A stretch of 64,000 nucleotides of DNA from Brachycybe producta (GCA_036925085.1 JAUPFP010000006.1:3499131-3563130); one strand, 5' to 3'. Shown: positions 49,933 through 62,436, counted from the stretch's first letter. Program-made: numbers and translations. The notes: generated from the letters alone by a model not told the origin.

Positions 49933-52159
49933 ATAAAATAATATTTTGCTAATAGACTAAAGTATTGGTTCTGGAACAAGTTGTATATATTTAATTAAAG
50001 ATGAATGATGATAATGAATCCATGATAATTGATTTTGTTTGTTCAAGAAAGTGATAGAGATATTTGTGAAATTATGACTCAAATCATTTTCAGATTAACA
50101 ATGTATAATTAAGTTAAACACAATTGTAAACTTGTATACATTGCATGTATAATATGAAATTATAATGGGCAATTTAAAATGCCAGGGCACAACTGATTTA
50201 AGCCACTGTTTTGGCAGCCACACATTATTTCTTCTTAGAACCGATATATGCTAATACTTAAATATACTTAAAATTCTCCCCTTTTTCTATAGCTCATTTT
50301 GTAACGCATCGATGACTACCCCTTTCAACTATGTCATCTTCAAAAGAATAACATTTTACATCCAGGATTAGGAAAAACCGGACATGAAAAAAAAAGATTT
50401 CAATATAATATGACTACCTTTTATTGTAAAATTACATATAGGCACTATAATCCAACCTGTCTGCAGGCTGTATATAGGCGCCTATGTTGCGCTTCTCTTA
50501 AATTCAGAACACATACCAATACAAAGCATATTGGATCAGTTGTGTCACCTTGAACCCTCTTTGCACAAAGTTCTAACATAGAAACACACCTTATTCAAGA
50601 GCACCCCTTGAATAGGGGCTTTATTATATCAGAACCCTGTGCAAGGGTACAATGTGAAACTTACAGTAAGTGCACTGCATTGTGTGGAGCTGACCTTAAC
50701 AGACTACAGTATTCATTTTATCAGTCACATCAACTTCAAATAAATTATGCAGGGCGCATTATATTTCGGGTAGAGAGGGAGGGGGGGGGGGGTGACCATT
50801 CTTAACAAAAATTAGCGAGATTTTTGCACAGATCAATTCATATTACTGATCCTTTGTTTCTGGGAATAGGATGGTAAGACAATGAAACTCTCTTGCAGAG
50901 GATTTTATGCATGAAAAAGTAAACTTGTATTAATGGGACTCTTTTAATTTTCTGACAATGCATTATTTGAGTTGTACCAGAACTTAATTGCAATTGTTAT
51001 TGGATTTTACTATCTTTTATGTTTTGACAATGCAGTTTCACATGTTGCAGTTGAACTTTTGTCTCTCTGCCACAGGCCTTCTTCAAATTCAAATATACAT
51101 TATATTGTTTTGTACAAAGTAACCAGTGTGGGCCGTGGCCACAATGATCTTGTTGTTCCCTGCAAAATTGTATTACAACATCTTTACCAAGTGAAATTTA
51201 GTGGGATTGTTTTTTTCAGCATGTGTTATTCTTCCCGCACACTCGCATAATATAAGACAGAATTGCACATAATTTATAATCAACACATACAGTATATGCA
51301 TGCAACAAATGCACACAATGCACACAAACAAGCCAAACACAAAAACACTGATTTGAATCAGAGCATATGGTAACTTTAAACAGAGCTGAAAACTGAATCA
51401 TGTCAAAGTCTGGCAATTTAACAAAAACAATTGAAAAACCTTTGATCTTGTTTGTTAATCGCTATTTACTTTAAAAAAAGATCAACACTGGATTCTCAAC
51501 ATAATACATATTTCTCATGAATCTTATTTTGGCCCTTCAGCTCTGGGGCCTCTCCAACGTTTACCTGTTTATTATATTACATAATTAAGTTATATATAGT
51601 TAAGGGGGAAGAAATAAAAATGTTGGAGTTCGTGTGCATTTAGGTGTTTTATTATCTCTGATGATTGGTTTTTCTGCAGTTTCCTATTTCTTTACAAAAA
51701 AAAATGTGTATGTGTGAATCCACAGCATATCAAACGCCAAAAAATTGCAAATACAATTCCCATTGTATTCAGTTTCAGATTTTTGTTGTTGTTGTATTGT
51801 TGAGCTGTAAAATCAAGGTGCAACAAACAACAATAAAACTTTTTTTTAAGTAAAAAACACAGGAAGTAATGAGACTCATAGAAGTCAGGAGGATGTGTGA
51901 CTCAAATCCATCACAAATTACACTAAATATAATTATTAATCAATATATGAATGAATGTGGTTTTTTTTTAAAGGTTACTAAACAATTTCTTTTTTTGTTA
52001 CTTTTCTCTTTTATGAAGAAAATAAAAATTTGTCCAAAAGTGGAAATTTTAAATTATGAGTCTGGTTATAATAGTGGTTTTTTTTTCTTCTCCAAATTTC
52101 CCCTCATTTTAGAATAAAACAAAAATGATAAAAGGCAAAAGAATTCTCCTTTATTATGT
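49933..52159. other. stretch without recognised features
   Basis: Open frames here (for example 50972-51250) show no splice sites, domains or coding-like composition. Poly-G of 11 bases lies at about 50781-50791. I see nothing else. Confidence 0.4.
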
Positions 52160-54217
52160 TCAAGGGTGGAGAGACCCTAAAAGAGAAGGGGGGAGGCTGG
52201 GAGAGGGTTGTGGGCCACTGGGGTTCTCTGGGTGTTCTGGCATTTCTGCCATTTGTTAAAAAAAAAGCTGACAGTTTTTATTGACTGCCATTATCCTAGT
52301 GGGTACCATTTGTAGGTTCAGCTTTCAAAGTTTACCAATATCAATATCAAAAACAAATTCGGATTTTTGAGTAAATTGCTTACTTAAGGCAAGATAAATC
52401 TTGCTTAAGATGGCCGAATAGATATATCTATTCGGCCATCTTAAGCAGACTTTTTTTTAATTTTTGTCTATAAAAAGTTTATTTTGAAAGAAGATATCAA
52501 TATCCTTAAGTGATTGAGCTACCCTTCTAGTTTCTAAAACACTTTCTAGTTTATTTTTTTTTTAATTTTGCTCCTGAAAGACAGAATAATTAAGAGTTAG
52601 AAAATCAGCTGTTCATAAATTATCTTAATAATTATTGAAGTTTTCATCAATTTAAAAACAAAAAAAAGCCAACTTGGCACTCAAAACTTCAAATTTGAAT
52701 TCGAACCCTCTCTGAACAGGGTTCCAACTTATAAAAAACCTATTCTGTTTCACACTCTCCACCTCCTTTACCTTTCTTGTCCACCCCTTTCCATATTAGT
52801 ATATTACAGACACCTATAATCTACAGTAAACAATACAAACATTTGGAATGTCTCTGATTAAAGGTGGTGGGGGTGAGGGGTGTGTGGGTGGTGGGGGTGA
52901 GGGGTGTGTGGGTGGTGGGGGTGAGGGGTGTGTGTGTGTGTGGGGGGTGAGGGGTGTGTGGGGGGGGGGAGGAGGAGGAGGGCGAAATTCGGCCACTCAC
53001 CTTAACAACAGTGAAACTCAATAAGTTTCAAGAGTGAGATTGAGAAGTCATGAAATGGAAACTTTTTATTCCTCTCAAGTAACCACTCAAGTTATCCACT
53101 CTGGTCCTAACCCTCACGGAAAGTAGAAACTTCATCCTCTTAAAATGAGTTCCATTTTTTTCTCTAAGGAATTAAGTTTTATGAAATTATGAATTTTTAT
53201 CTAATATCATCATGAAATTCTGAAGAAAAAAAAGTCCAATAAAAATTAAGATAAAGAAAACTTATAAAATCATGAAACTATTTAAAATTCTAACACTTGA
53301 CACTTTAACTTCAACTTGAACTACTTAAGTAAGAGTTCTAAAATATAAAAAAAAATATCATCAGAGTTTCCTAAAGGTGGATTCACACATCAAGTTTTAG
53401 TACAATGTTGCATAACTTGTGGTGTGCAACTTCAAAGTATTCACACTGAATTGTACTAAAGAACTTAGTAAGTCTTGCTTGATACTGATGAAACTCAGCA
53501 CTAATTTGCATACTTGTCACAGTGATCAATGACATTCTCTATATACGCACAACCTAAAGGCCCCATGAGCATCATTCTGCTCGACAAAAAAGTAGATTTA
53601 TGCACTTTTCAACAGATTGTTGACAAATTTCAAGTTGGTATCATAATTTCTAATATAATTATTGTACACTGAAATTCTTATTTTAAAGTTGCTTCAAAAA
53701 TATGAAATAACCAAAGTTCTTTTTTTAAGTAGTTCTTTTTTAAAAAAAAGTAGTGTTTTTGCTGAACTTATTTTGTAAGCTTATTTAGCATTTTTTTTTT
53801 GCAATTGTTCAGAAGTATGTAGCCTTGTGATACTTGCCCAAAAATTCCACAACAATTACAATTTACAAACATACCACACATTTTTTTTATTTATTAATTT
53901 ATCCATATCAGCTTGTACATAGATTACAATATACCTGCCTCATAACAAGAAGCAGCTTATGACGTCAGAGAGATCGACGTAAGATTTAGGATTGTGTCAT
54001 TTAGTGTGATACACAAAAAAGGAATGATATCAACAGTTTATGCAAAAGAATTCCTGCATTCTATTGTTATGACTCCTCTTTTATTAGGCAAGATGATGAC
54101 ACAAGGCTAAATTTTTCATCGACCTCTTATAATGACGCAGGTATACAGGGAGAATGGTTGTAACTTACCCAGTGGCATTGGCATATACCCCCTTGGAGTT
54201 GTGTTGTTTTGGGGCCT
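52146..54217 (-). CDS. candidate 3' end of an unrecognised gene (two exons)
   Basis: Exon 54217-54168 (approximate start) ends PRGYMPMPL plus one base at a CTGG|GTAAGT donor. The next exon, 52245-52160, begins with two bases completing the codon and runs PEHPENPSGPQPSPSLPPSL, then LGSLHP and stop. Phases agree. The terminal exon is Pro/Ser-rich and much less AT-rich than its flanks. Its acceptor follows a T8 tract. AATAAA on the minus strand (52147-52154) lies just after the stop. Upstream exons were not found: a candidate near 56300-56360 (HLGNVTR) does not match in phase. The Pro-rich tail would suit a transcription-factor-like C-terminus, but that is only an impression. Confidence 0.35.
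52405..52444. mobile_element. 32-bp perfect palindrome between two TTAA
   Basis: TTAA 52405-52408, then GATGGCCGAATAGATA and its exact reverse complement (52409-52440), then TTAA 52441-52444. The GATGG...CCATC ends match the outer ends of TTAA-family copies (GATGG, CCATC). It lies at a TTAAGCAGAC site of a family copy that continues to 52622. Confidence 0.8.
52445..52622. mobile_element. TTAA palindrome, right half
   Basis: GTCTATAAAAAGTTTATTTT, AAGTGATTGAGCTACCCTTC, TAGTTTCTAAAACACTTTC and TCAGCTGTTCATAAATTATC, ending at TTAA 52621-52624. The left half is missing. Confidence 0.6.
52862..52972. repeat. G-rich minisatellite
   Basis: About four units of GGTGGTGGGGGTGAGGGGTG plus TGTG-type endings, closing with a GGAGGAGGAGG run. 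The + strand can form quadruplexes. Proline-rich reading frames on the minus strand here are by-products. Confidence 0.8.
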
Positions 54218-54289
54218 CTGGTGACAAGTGCCCTTCTAGATTGTAGAACACAATGAAGTTAGAACTTTGCTCTTCATTTTGCACCAAAA

Positions 54290-54600
54290 ACCTCACGCAT
54301 TTTCGATTTTGACCGTTTTTTTTTTAATTCTTTAGTGACTTCTGAGGCTAACTGATACCCTTTCTGAGGCATTTTCAGTGTTTTAGTGCATTTAAGAAAT
54401 TTTTGAATTTTGGCCGTATTTATTTTTTTGTATAAAAATGTCTATAAACTAGACTTTTTTTCGCATTTTTCGGAATTTGAAAACTTGTTAAACATTTCAA
54501 CTTTTTTTATGCTTTTTTTGTGATTTTTGTAGATCAGTTCAGCCTTTTTTGAGGCATTTTCATTGTTTTTCAGTTCATTTCCATAAATGAAAAATAAACG
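54290..54600. repeat. T-rich degenerate tandem repeat
   Basis: Phrases GAGGCATTTTCAGTGTTTTA, TTTCGATTTTGACCG and CAACTTTTTTTATGC repeat with a period of roughly 110-150 bp and resemble the array at 37.4-38.1 kb. Confidence 0.45.
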
Positions 54601-55497
54601 AATAACAGAATATGCAGTTAGTTTACTCATGAGTCATATGACTAAAAAAAAAGGATCTTATATGAATTTACAATTAGACTAAACGCAATTTTCTTAGTAA
54701 ACAACTTCAATTGTTGTATACTTTTTTTATTAGTGAACTTTGCTATTTACAAAAAAAAAAACCACAATATTGACTTCTAAATAAAATAATCATGAAATTT
54801 CACCAAAAACTACGTTTCAGATTTGAACTCTTAATCTTTTTTTTAAAAAAATTACTTGTAAATACACAACCTAAACATGACATCATTTTTATATCTTCAC
54901 TAAATCATTTCTATAATAATAAAAAATACACTAATCTTTATTTATGGTTGATGAGATTTAAGATTTAAATTCACGGAAGAATATTTTCGACTTTTATTGT
55001 GTATATATTTGTGACTGTATGTGTGTGTTTACTAATATGTGTGTGCGTACACCTAACTTGAGAAATGTTAAACATTTTCATTGTTATACAAAGTTCTATA
55101 TAATTTTATATAAAAGGAAACTGTTGATTCAGAACTCATAGTTCACACACACACAGTTTGTTAAGGCCTGAGAGACTTCCATAGACTCAACACACACACA
55201 AACATTCTTTAGTATTGTTGTATAAAGAACGAGACAAGAATTAATAATAGAGCAAGTTTAGCAATTTGTTTTGCCTATTGGTGGCCAACAAAATTCTCAT
55301 AAAAGTGCCACAAAAGGTTACTTTTACTATAGACAAGAGAACTACGATTTTTTTGGTTGTTGTTGAAATGCACTTAACAAACGTTAATTTTTTTTTTCAT
55401 TTAGTTTGTTAAATTAAAATGCAAACCTCCAGTTGAATTCTAGTTCCAGATAACAAGAAGTTGTCTTGAAATTATATAAGAAAAATGTTTCTAGGAC

Positions 55498-55840
55498 ACT
55501 TCACACCTAAAAGACCATTCACCTAAACAATTACACCTAAACCAAATACTCTAAATGTTTTTTTCACCTAAATGACAACACACCTAAACCTTTTCATCTA
55601 ATGAACATTCACTTAAAGGAAGTTCTTCTGTTATGTTTGGGGTGAAATATACTTTAGATGAAATAGTATTAGGTTAAATGTTTTTAGATGAAAATGTATT
55701 AGAAGAACTTCCTTTAAGTGAATGTTCATTAGGTGAAAAGGTTTAGGTGTGTTGTCATTTAGGTCAAAAAACATTTGGAGTATTTGGTTTAGGTGTAGTT
55801 GTTTAGGTGAGTAACTTTAAGGTGAAATGTCTTGATACTG
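55498..55840. mobile_element. foldback made of CACCTAAA motifs
   Basis: The left arm has repeated CACCTAAA boxes (AACACACCTAAACC, CACTTAAAGGAAGTTCTTCT). The right arm is its mirror (AGAAGAACTTCCTTTAAGTG, GGTTTAGGTGTGTT). Arms are about 150 bp with a spacer of about 50 bp. Confidence 0.7.
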
Positions 55841-56009
55841 CGAAAAATTGACATTCTAGTCACAACATGTTATGAAAACACTGGATACTCTCTCAATCTG
55901 AAAAGAGTTTTTTAGAAACTAGAAGAGTAACTGAATATACATGGTGTCCGAAAAATATCTTTACAACATTTATGCACTTAAAAAAAATATTAATCTAGTT
56001 ACATCTTAA

Positions 56010-56290
56010 GGTGGTTTTAAAGCGTAAACACCCCTGGAACTATTTCATTCATTAGCAAAAATTCAGGAGAAATTTCTAAGTGTTTTAGAAACTAAATGGG
56101 AAGTTCAATCACTTGAATCTTTTAAAATAAGCTTTTAGCTTTAAGCAGACAATATTTTTTTTTGAAAATCTTTGTCTATAAAAAGTTTATTTTAAAATAT
56201 ATTGTCTATCAACATGAAAATACTAGATTTAGCTACTGTTCTAATTTTTAACACATTTTCAATTTCTTCCTAGTGTTGCTCCTGAAGGGC
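56010..56290. mobile_element. TTAA palindrome copy
   Basis: TTAA at 56006-56009 precedes GGTGGTTTTAAAGCGTAAA. It carries TTTTAGAAACTAAATGGG and a degenerate right half. A partial copy (AGAAACTAGAAGAGTAACTG) lies just upstream. Confidence 0.6.
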
Positions 56291-56974
56291 CGCTTGTGGC
56301 AGACAAGTGCCCCTTACTTATCCTCTTCCTCCCTTTTCTTGTAACATTGCCAAGGTGCTAAAACATGCTAAACATGTCTCCCCTTTTGTGCAAATTGAAT
56401 AATATCAGAAAAAAAGTTTTAAAAAGCAGGTTTCTAGGGCAGGATAAACACATATATACATGTATAAATGTGAACTTCGAGATCTTTCCCTGTTTATATC
56501 TTAAAAGTGTTTTTACTGTGAGTGATTTTCTTGAGAGTAGTAGCTTAATAATAATAGGACTAAATGTACACTTAAATGCCTGCAAGCTTTTCATGGTTAA
56601 TGAAGTAATAACTGTGGGTCATGTCCCCCCCCCCCCCCCCCTATAATGGAATTTATTTTTTAGTTTGTGAGATATATTGTAAGTTTAGTTGAATAAAAAA
56701 TAAGATTTTTTTTGCTGATAAACAACTTTTTTTTGTATGTTTAAAAATTTAAAAAGCATTTTCTAGGTCGCAGAATTAAGTGACATTTCCTGAGCAATAT
56801 ATGCTTTAATGAAAAGGTTTTTGTTGTCCTTCAAAATCTGTTCAATTATTATTTTTTTTCTGTGTGTAATTAGTTGCTTTTTGTAAACTCCATTCTTTTG
56901 TTGTTATCTGAAAAAAAAAATTAACCAAGATAGAGGTAGTTCAATGAGGATACCTCCACTACCACCGAGTCTGT

Positions 56975-57420
56975 GATCAGTTTCGGCATGTTTAAAACAT
57001 ATCAGAAACTGAGCTCTCCTTTCTACTAGCCAGATATGAAACGTGACACAGCTGAATAAATTCGATCATCCAAAGTGTGCCAGAGAGCGAGGAAGTTTGC
57101 TCGTAGCAAAGGTTTCTTGCAACCGATCATTCCAGAGTACCCAATCACCACCTTGGGAAATGACTTCATAGGCTCATTTCTAGCATCGATTGGAAGGAGT
57201 GTTACTTCATCACCCGTTACAGTGCAGCGAAGAGCTATGGCTACTTTTGGTTGTCAAGTTCCTGACAGATGAGACCATCCTGGTGTATAACACTCTGAAA
57301 ACACTCATCTCGGGATTGTGGCTCCCATTTCTCCAGCAAAGTGTTGCTGAAGTTCCAGGAACACTTAGAGATTCAAGAGATAAAAAGGCTTCAAGGTTCT
57401 CCTTACAAATAAGAATAAAA
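56975..57420 (+). pseudogene. decayed Ty3/gypsy retrotransposon integrase
   Basis: Three frames must be combined to follow the similarity, and stops interrupt it, so it is non-functional. The order matches a gypsy integrase: zinc-binding region with GMFKTYQKL, MKRDTAE and CQRARKFARSKG; linker LQPIIPEYPITTLGNDFIGSF; catalytic-core segments YFITRYSAAKSYG and, further on, DCGSHFSSKVLLKFQEHLEI. No LTR, reverse transcriptase or gag was found nearby. Confidence 0.7.
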
Positions 57421-58419
57421 AGATAAAGGCATTCAAGAGGAATAAAGAGAACCTTGAAGAGAGGCTATATAATTAATGTTCACTCACAGCCGAGATTTTA
57501 CTCTAACATGGAGTTGAGCTACTTCCACGTATATATTGCTTGGCTTTAACATTATGCATTTAGATCATTAGATTCATTACAAATGAAATGTTTAACTTCC
57601 TTTGATTGTCTTTGAATTGTACAAAAAATATTCCAACAAAACTCTTTTGTGTTTTAAGGTGAAGGTGAATTGTAAATTAAGAAAACAGCAACAAGAAACA
57701 AGAAAATTGTGTAAGCATTGTTTCTATAAGTGCTAAATTACATGTAGACTCGGCCAATTCTCAAGTATTTATGTTATATTAAAGATAATTGTGCAAAACA
57801 AAACAACAACAAAAATTACTAAAAAAATAACATTTCAGGCACTCTCACTTTTTCGTAGGTATTCCAGCCCCAGATTTATTTTTTACAGAAAAATTACACA
57901 ACTTTTTTTTGTGTATAAAATTGAAATTATCACATGTACTCATGCGAATACATTGTTTTTCTTGTATTTTTTTAAGTTTTATGTCCATTCACACTGAAGT
58001 AACATCACTTGACTGAGCCTGAAGAAGCATCTTCGTGTAATGAACAATTTTTTTTCTTAACTTTTTACAAAATTTAAAAAGTTTAATTTCACATAAAAAA
58101 AGTTTTATATGTGAAATATGCTTTAAAAGTAAAAAAAAAAAACCATTCAAGAGAAACTTAAACAGATGAGAAACTTTACACACATTTTGATACATCTGTG
58201 TGGACACTAAATACAATATTTTCAAGCAATGACCACTTCCGTTTTGATGTTTAATTTCTGCAATTGCAAATAGTTTAGTTGGTTCTCAATAGAAAGTAAA
58301 ACTAACCACAAATATTATGTCCATGAAATACTGAGAAAAGTGGTCATCCAACTATGTCTTAGTGCATCAACTACTGTAGAATTCACGGGTATCATTACAA
58401 AAAAAAAAAATAATAAAAC

Positions 58420-59015
58420 TGTCATAACTTGCTCACAGCTTAGTAATAATCATAAAATCAAATTGCAAAACAATATTATACGTATAACAAAATACTGGCA
58501 TATGTGTATCATATCTTTATGATCGCCACTTACTGATATCAGGGTATGTACAATTTGAATTTGAAAAAGCAGCCAGACAGTAAATTGTCATATCTAGCTC
58601 ATAACTTTGTAACAGTCACAAAATCAAATTACAAAATTTTTTTTAATGACAAATATTGTTATATTACTGCCATTGACTGGTGTACAGCATAACATGATAA
58701 TCATAAAATAGCACACTAGCAGTGACATCAAAAGGTATAATTGTCACAATTTTATGACTTTTTCTGTGAATAAACCCCTGAGACCACCTCAATACATAAA
58801 ATATAAAATTAAGTTATATGACAGTTAATGGTCACGGCTAGCTCATACCCTTATAACAGTCACAAAAGCAAATTACTAAACAAAATTATAATGACATAAT
58901 GTTAGACATGTATGACGACAGCCATTGACTGGTGTACAGCATAATATGATAGTCATAAAAGAATGGCACCTAAGCAATGACATCATAAGATATAATTGTC
59001 ACAATTTTATGCCTT
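58420..59015. repeat. degenerate tandem repeat (three units)
   Basis: Units near 58420, 58590 and 58830 share GCTCATAACTTTGTAACAGT, CACAAAATCAAATTAC, GACTGGTGTACAGCATAA and AAGGTATAATTGTCACAATT. An inverted single unit occurs at 62915-63100. Confidence 0.6.
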
Positions 59016-59529
59016 TATCTGTAATGAAACTCGTGATTTCTAAGGTGAAAATTTGTTAAAATGATTATAAACCACTTTTGTTCTCATCTGTCAAGAGTCC
59101 CACCTTAGTAAAACAAACTTTCTAGCTAAAAAGTGTTTCCCTTAGTAACTTTTTTATGGATGGATTAATTTAAAAAGTTGGGTTTGTTGACCCCCCCTTC
59201 CCTTCTTCTCCCCTTTTTCCTCTTTCCCTTCTCTCATCTCATTGCGACAAGTTGAGTTCAGTAGAAACAAGGCCATCCATACATAAATTACAATGCATTA
59301 AAAATTTACACGCATTTTGATATAAAGTGGGATAATTTCTAGGACAACCAATCAAATCAGAGCTAGTTGAAGAAAAAAATTTGTTTTGGTTAACTTCACA
59401 ACCACACACTCAGTACTAACAGTCATTAAGTTAGACACAAAACAGAAACAAGTGTGGAAAAGTAGTTATGTGAAGGTGCCTATCATTTTGGAATAACATA
59501 TGACATTGCTTCTAAATTTGGAAGCTGCT

Positions 59530-59800
59530 GTTTTTCTTGGAATAAATCAAGTCTTTATTGCAAACTGATAATGGCAGACTGTCTGATGTCCACCAACTGG
59601 ACAATGTTAAAAGCAGAAGAAAAGAATGGCATAAATAGCCATCCAAAAGAAGAAAATGTTAATAATGATGATGATGATAATGCTAATAGAGACATGCAAT
59701 GGCGGGAAATGATTCAAAATGGCCACCAACCACAATGGATTCAATCCATTTTACAGATGAAAGTATTTCAAAATAATATGCCTGTAAGTGTCTGAATAGA
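59530..59800 (+). pseudogene. integrase-like fragment, or first exon of an unknown gene
   Basis: An ATG at 59571 opens 73 codons (MADCLMSTNWTMLKAEEKNG...) and the segment can end at a CCT|GTAAGT donor, which would suit a first exon. However, in another frame the stretch just before and over the ATG reads SLLQTDNGRLSD. The longer frame continues NSHPKEENVNN and QWREMIQNGHQPQWIQSILQ, then MKVFQNNMPVSV. This order recalls the QTDNG...HPQ...W...N pattern of gypsy/KRBA2-type integrase cores. I favour a decayed transposon fragment. Confidence 0.4.
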
Positions 59801-60370
59801 TCTGATTTTCTCATATAATTTAATAAGTGAAACTAACACTTTAACAAATTTATACAATTGCTAAATTAGACTCTTTTCAACAGATGTTTGGGAAACTTTT
59901 ATTAAAAAAGATGTTTGAAGGTTGAAGTAGCCATAATATTTTCTATACATGGATTCTAATACATTAATAATCTTTGTAAACGCCTGTTGTTTTGAAATGC
60001 TTTACATTTGTTTTTACTTTTTATCTATTGTATTTTTTTTTTTGGTTTAGAATACCATCTTGTAACATTCTGTTGTTATTTCTCAGTATTTGTGTTTTGT
60101 CAATTATTAGCATTTGTCAACTCAAGATGTTTCATTTATGATCTGAGGATCTTCAGTTGTCTTTTCCTGATAAATGTTATTATGGCCTTAGGCAGAGTTT
60201 TATGTCATAGCACTAGGCACTTAGAATATTGTAGTTAACTTCTATTTCAATTTTGTGGTTTGAATTATGTGAAATACATTCCAAAAAAAATTAAAAGTTG
60301 ATTAGGTAGAATTAATTTGTATTTTGTGTTGTGTGCAATTTTCGTAGGCTCTTCAATATTCATAGGCCCT

Positions 60371-60789
60371 AGGGTGTCCCCAAAAATATCAATTTTTGAA
60401 AAAATGTAAAATTTAAAATTTTGTAAAATAATAATACCTGTAAAATTCCAGCTCATTTGAGATATATTTAGAGGTCCCCCAACGGCTCCCAAATCCCTAT
60501 GGCTATTACCGTAGTTTTTATATTATACATGACAAATTTCAATTTAAAATAAAAATATTCACAAAAACTTATGTAGTATTTAATTGAAATTAAAATAATA
60601 ATTTTGAAAAAAACTACCAATTTTGCCAAAAATGTACCAACTTGGAGACCCTTGGGGGACCTCTAAATATTGTTCAAATTATCAGAAATTTTAATAATGT
60701 TACTATCCATAAATAAAGAAACTTTTCAGTGGGTAATACATTCACGGATTCTTAATTTTAATTTTTAATCGACATTTTTGGGACACCCT
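60371..60789. mobile_element. TA-flanked element with GGGTGTCCC ends
   Basis: TAGGGTGTCCCCAAAAAT is mirrored by ATTTTTGGGACACCCTA, with TA at both edges. Inner mirrored pairs include TTAGAGGTCCCCCAA and TTGGGGGACCTCTAA-like sequence. About 420 bp, no open frame. Confidence 0.7.
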
Positions 60790-61239
60790 ACTGTATCCTA
60801 CTGTGCCTAAATGATAAATAAAACCACCCTGGACAGGGGTTCTGCTCTAGTTATGTTGATGACTTTGATGTGTCTGGTAATGCTGAAAATGGTGTAGAAC
60901 ATTGCACGTATGACTTTTGAATGGACTTCTCCTTAATACAATACAAGAATGCATACATCTCATAATGTCCCTATAATCCATATGCAGAAAGCCAGAACGT
61001 CTAAGACAAAAAATATGCATACCCATTGCATAAGGCACTTTTATCTCTGTTCAATATACAGTATGATGATGATGTTGAAACCAGTCCTGGTTTATTTAAA
61101 AATCTAACTGAACTCTGACTTTCGTTTCGTCCTTTTTCGCCATCAACAAATGATCAGAAATGATCAACAAAGATGCTGAATTTCTTTTTTTTCACAATTA
61201 TTTGAATTTCAATTTCGTCATGAAATTTTTTTTTCTCAT

Positions 61240-61560
61240 AGTAAAAACTTCAATCTGACTGAAGTCATTAATACCAAGGTTTAAAATTTTAGAATCACTA
61301 GCCACAGTCTATATCTAGATGCTTAACATTTTTTGATAATGATAGTTAAAAATAAACTTTTTATGGCATTTTAAAAAAAAAATCAGTCACCACTTTCTCT
61401 TTTTTTATTATCTAGAAATTGGAAATTTTTATAATTTTTAATATATCATAAAAAGTTTATTTTAAATGATATCATTGTGAAGATTGTTTTTCTATATTCG
61501 TTTACTCTTCTAGTTTCAAATGGACTTTGAAATTGTTTTGCAACTTAATTTAAACTAGAC
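61240..61560. mobile_element. degenerate TTAA-family copy
   Basis: TAAAAATAAACTTTTTATGG and CATAAAAAGTTTATTTTAAA are mirrored. TACTCTTCTAGTTTCAAATG marks the right side. The ends are eroded. Confidence 0.5.
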
Positions 61561-62436
61561 TTAAACCGTTTTGTTTCACAAACGATACCCTAGAAAACCC
61601 TCCTTCTGAGCGAAAAAAAAAGAAGCTCATTTAAATAACCCAACCAGGAATCTTGAGCTAACAAATAGTAATTTGTTACATTGCATTGATTGTATTTCTT
61701 TCTCTTGACATGTGATTGTTTTTTTTTTTTTCTCTCTCTGTATTATGGAAATGAGCACTCGGGAATTATGTTTACAGAAATAATAGGGTTTAAAGAGATA
61801 GATTAGATGGGAAAGGATTCAAACTTAAGAAACTTTCTATTCAAAATATTAAACATATCTGACGCAAATCGTAAATGACATTGCTAAATAAACCGCCAGA
61901 CACTAATTATGCATCAGATTTGCTCAATAATTAATGTGTACGTGCACATTAATATAATACATATATATATAGAACAAGTTTTAGTGTATTGATTATAAAA
62001 AAAAACAAGAAGCCGAGGTCATTTCGATCAAAAAAGTGTCGAAATACAGTAAACAAGGTTTTAGGAGCTTTTCAACCAAAAAAAAAAAGTTATATAAAAA
62101 ATAAACGCAGGGAAAATCCAAGCATTTCAACAGATTATTAGATTGGAAATTGTTAAGTACATTAAAACACGTTTTTAATTGTTTTTGTGCAGCTGTTATA
62201 AATTAATAATTTTAATTTTGAACACACCTTGTAAAATAATTAGTAATTTTAATTTTGAACACACCTTGTAAATAATTAATTTCCAATTTGGCCTGATTTT
62301 TGTATTATCACCAAAACAATGGTTATTATTTTGTTACCATTTTTGTTTAATTCATTTGTGTAAAGTTTTTTAAAAGTTATATAATCAAATTTCAAATTGA
62401 CTAATAAAAGTATCAACTTGAGTGCCAGAACGTTAA

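Noticed and set aside
50972..51250. 92-codon open frame on +
   Set aside because: AT-rich composition like the flanks, no splice signals, and no recognisable domain.
52814..52996. Proline-rich reading frame on the minus strand
   Set aside because: It arises from translating the G-rich minisatellite. There are no splice sites or conserved domains.
56300..56362. Minus-strand exon candidate reading HLGNVTRKGRKRI with a GTAAGG donor
   Set aside because: Its phase does not join the 54.2-kb exon and its acceptor has no pyrimidine tract.
58420..59015. Regularly spaced repeats considered as a CRISPR-like array
   Set aside because: Units are long, degenerate and without unique spacers, and the DNA is eukaryotic. 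It is an ordinary tandem repeat.
60847..61038. 63-codon minus-strand frame
   Set aside because: No initiation context, splice sites or recognisable motif; composition is like the flanks.
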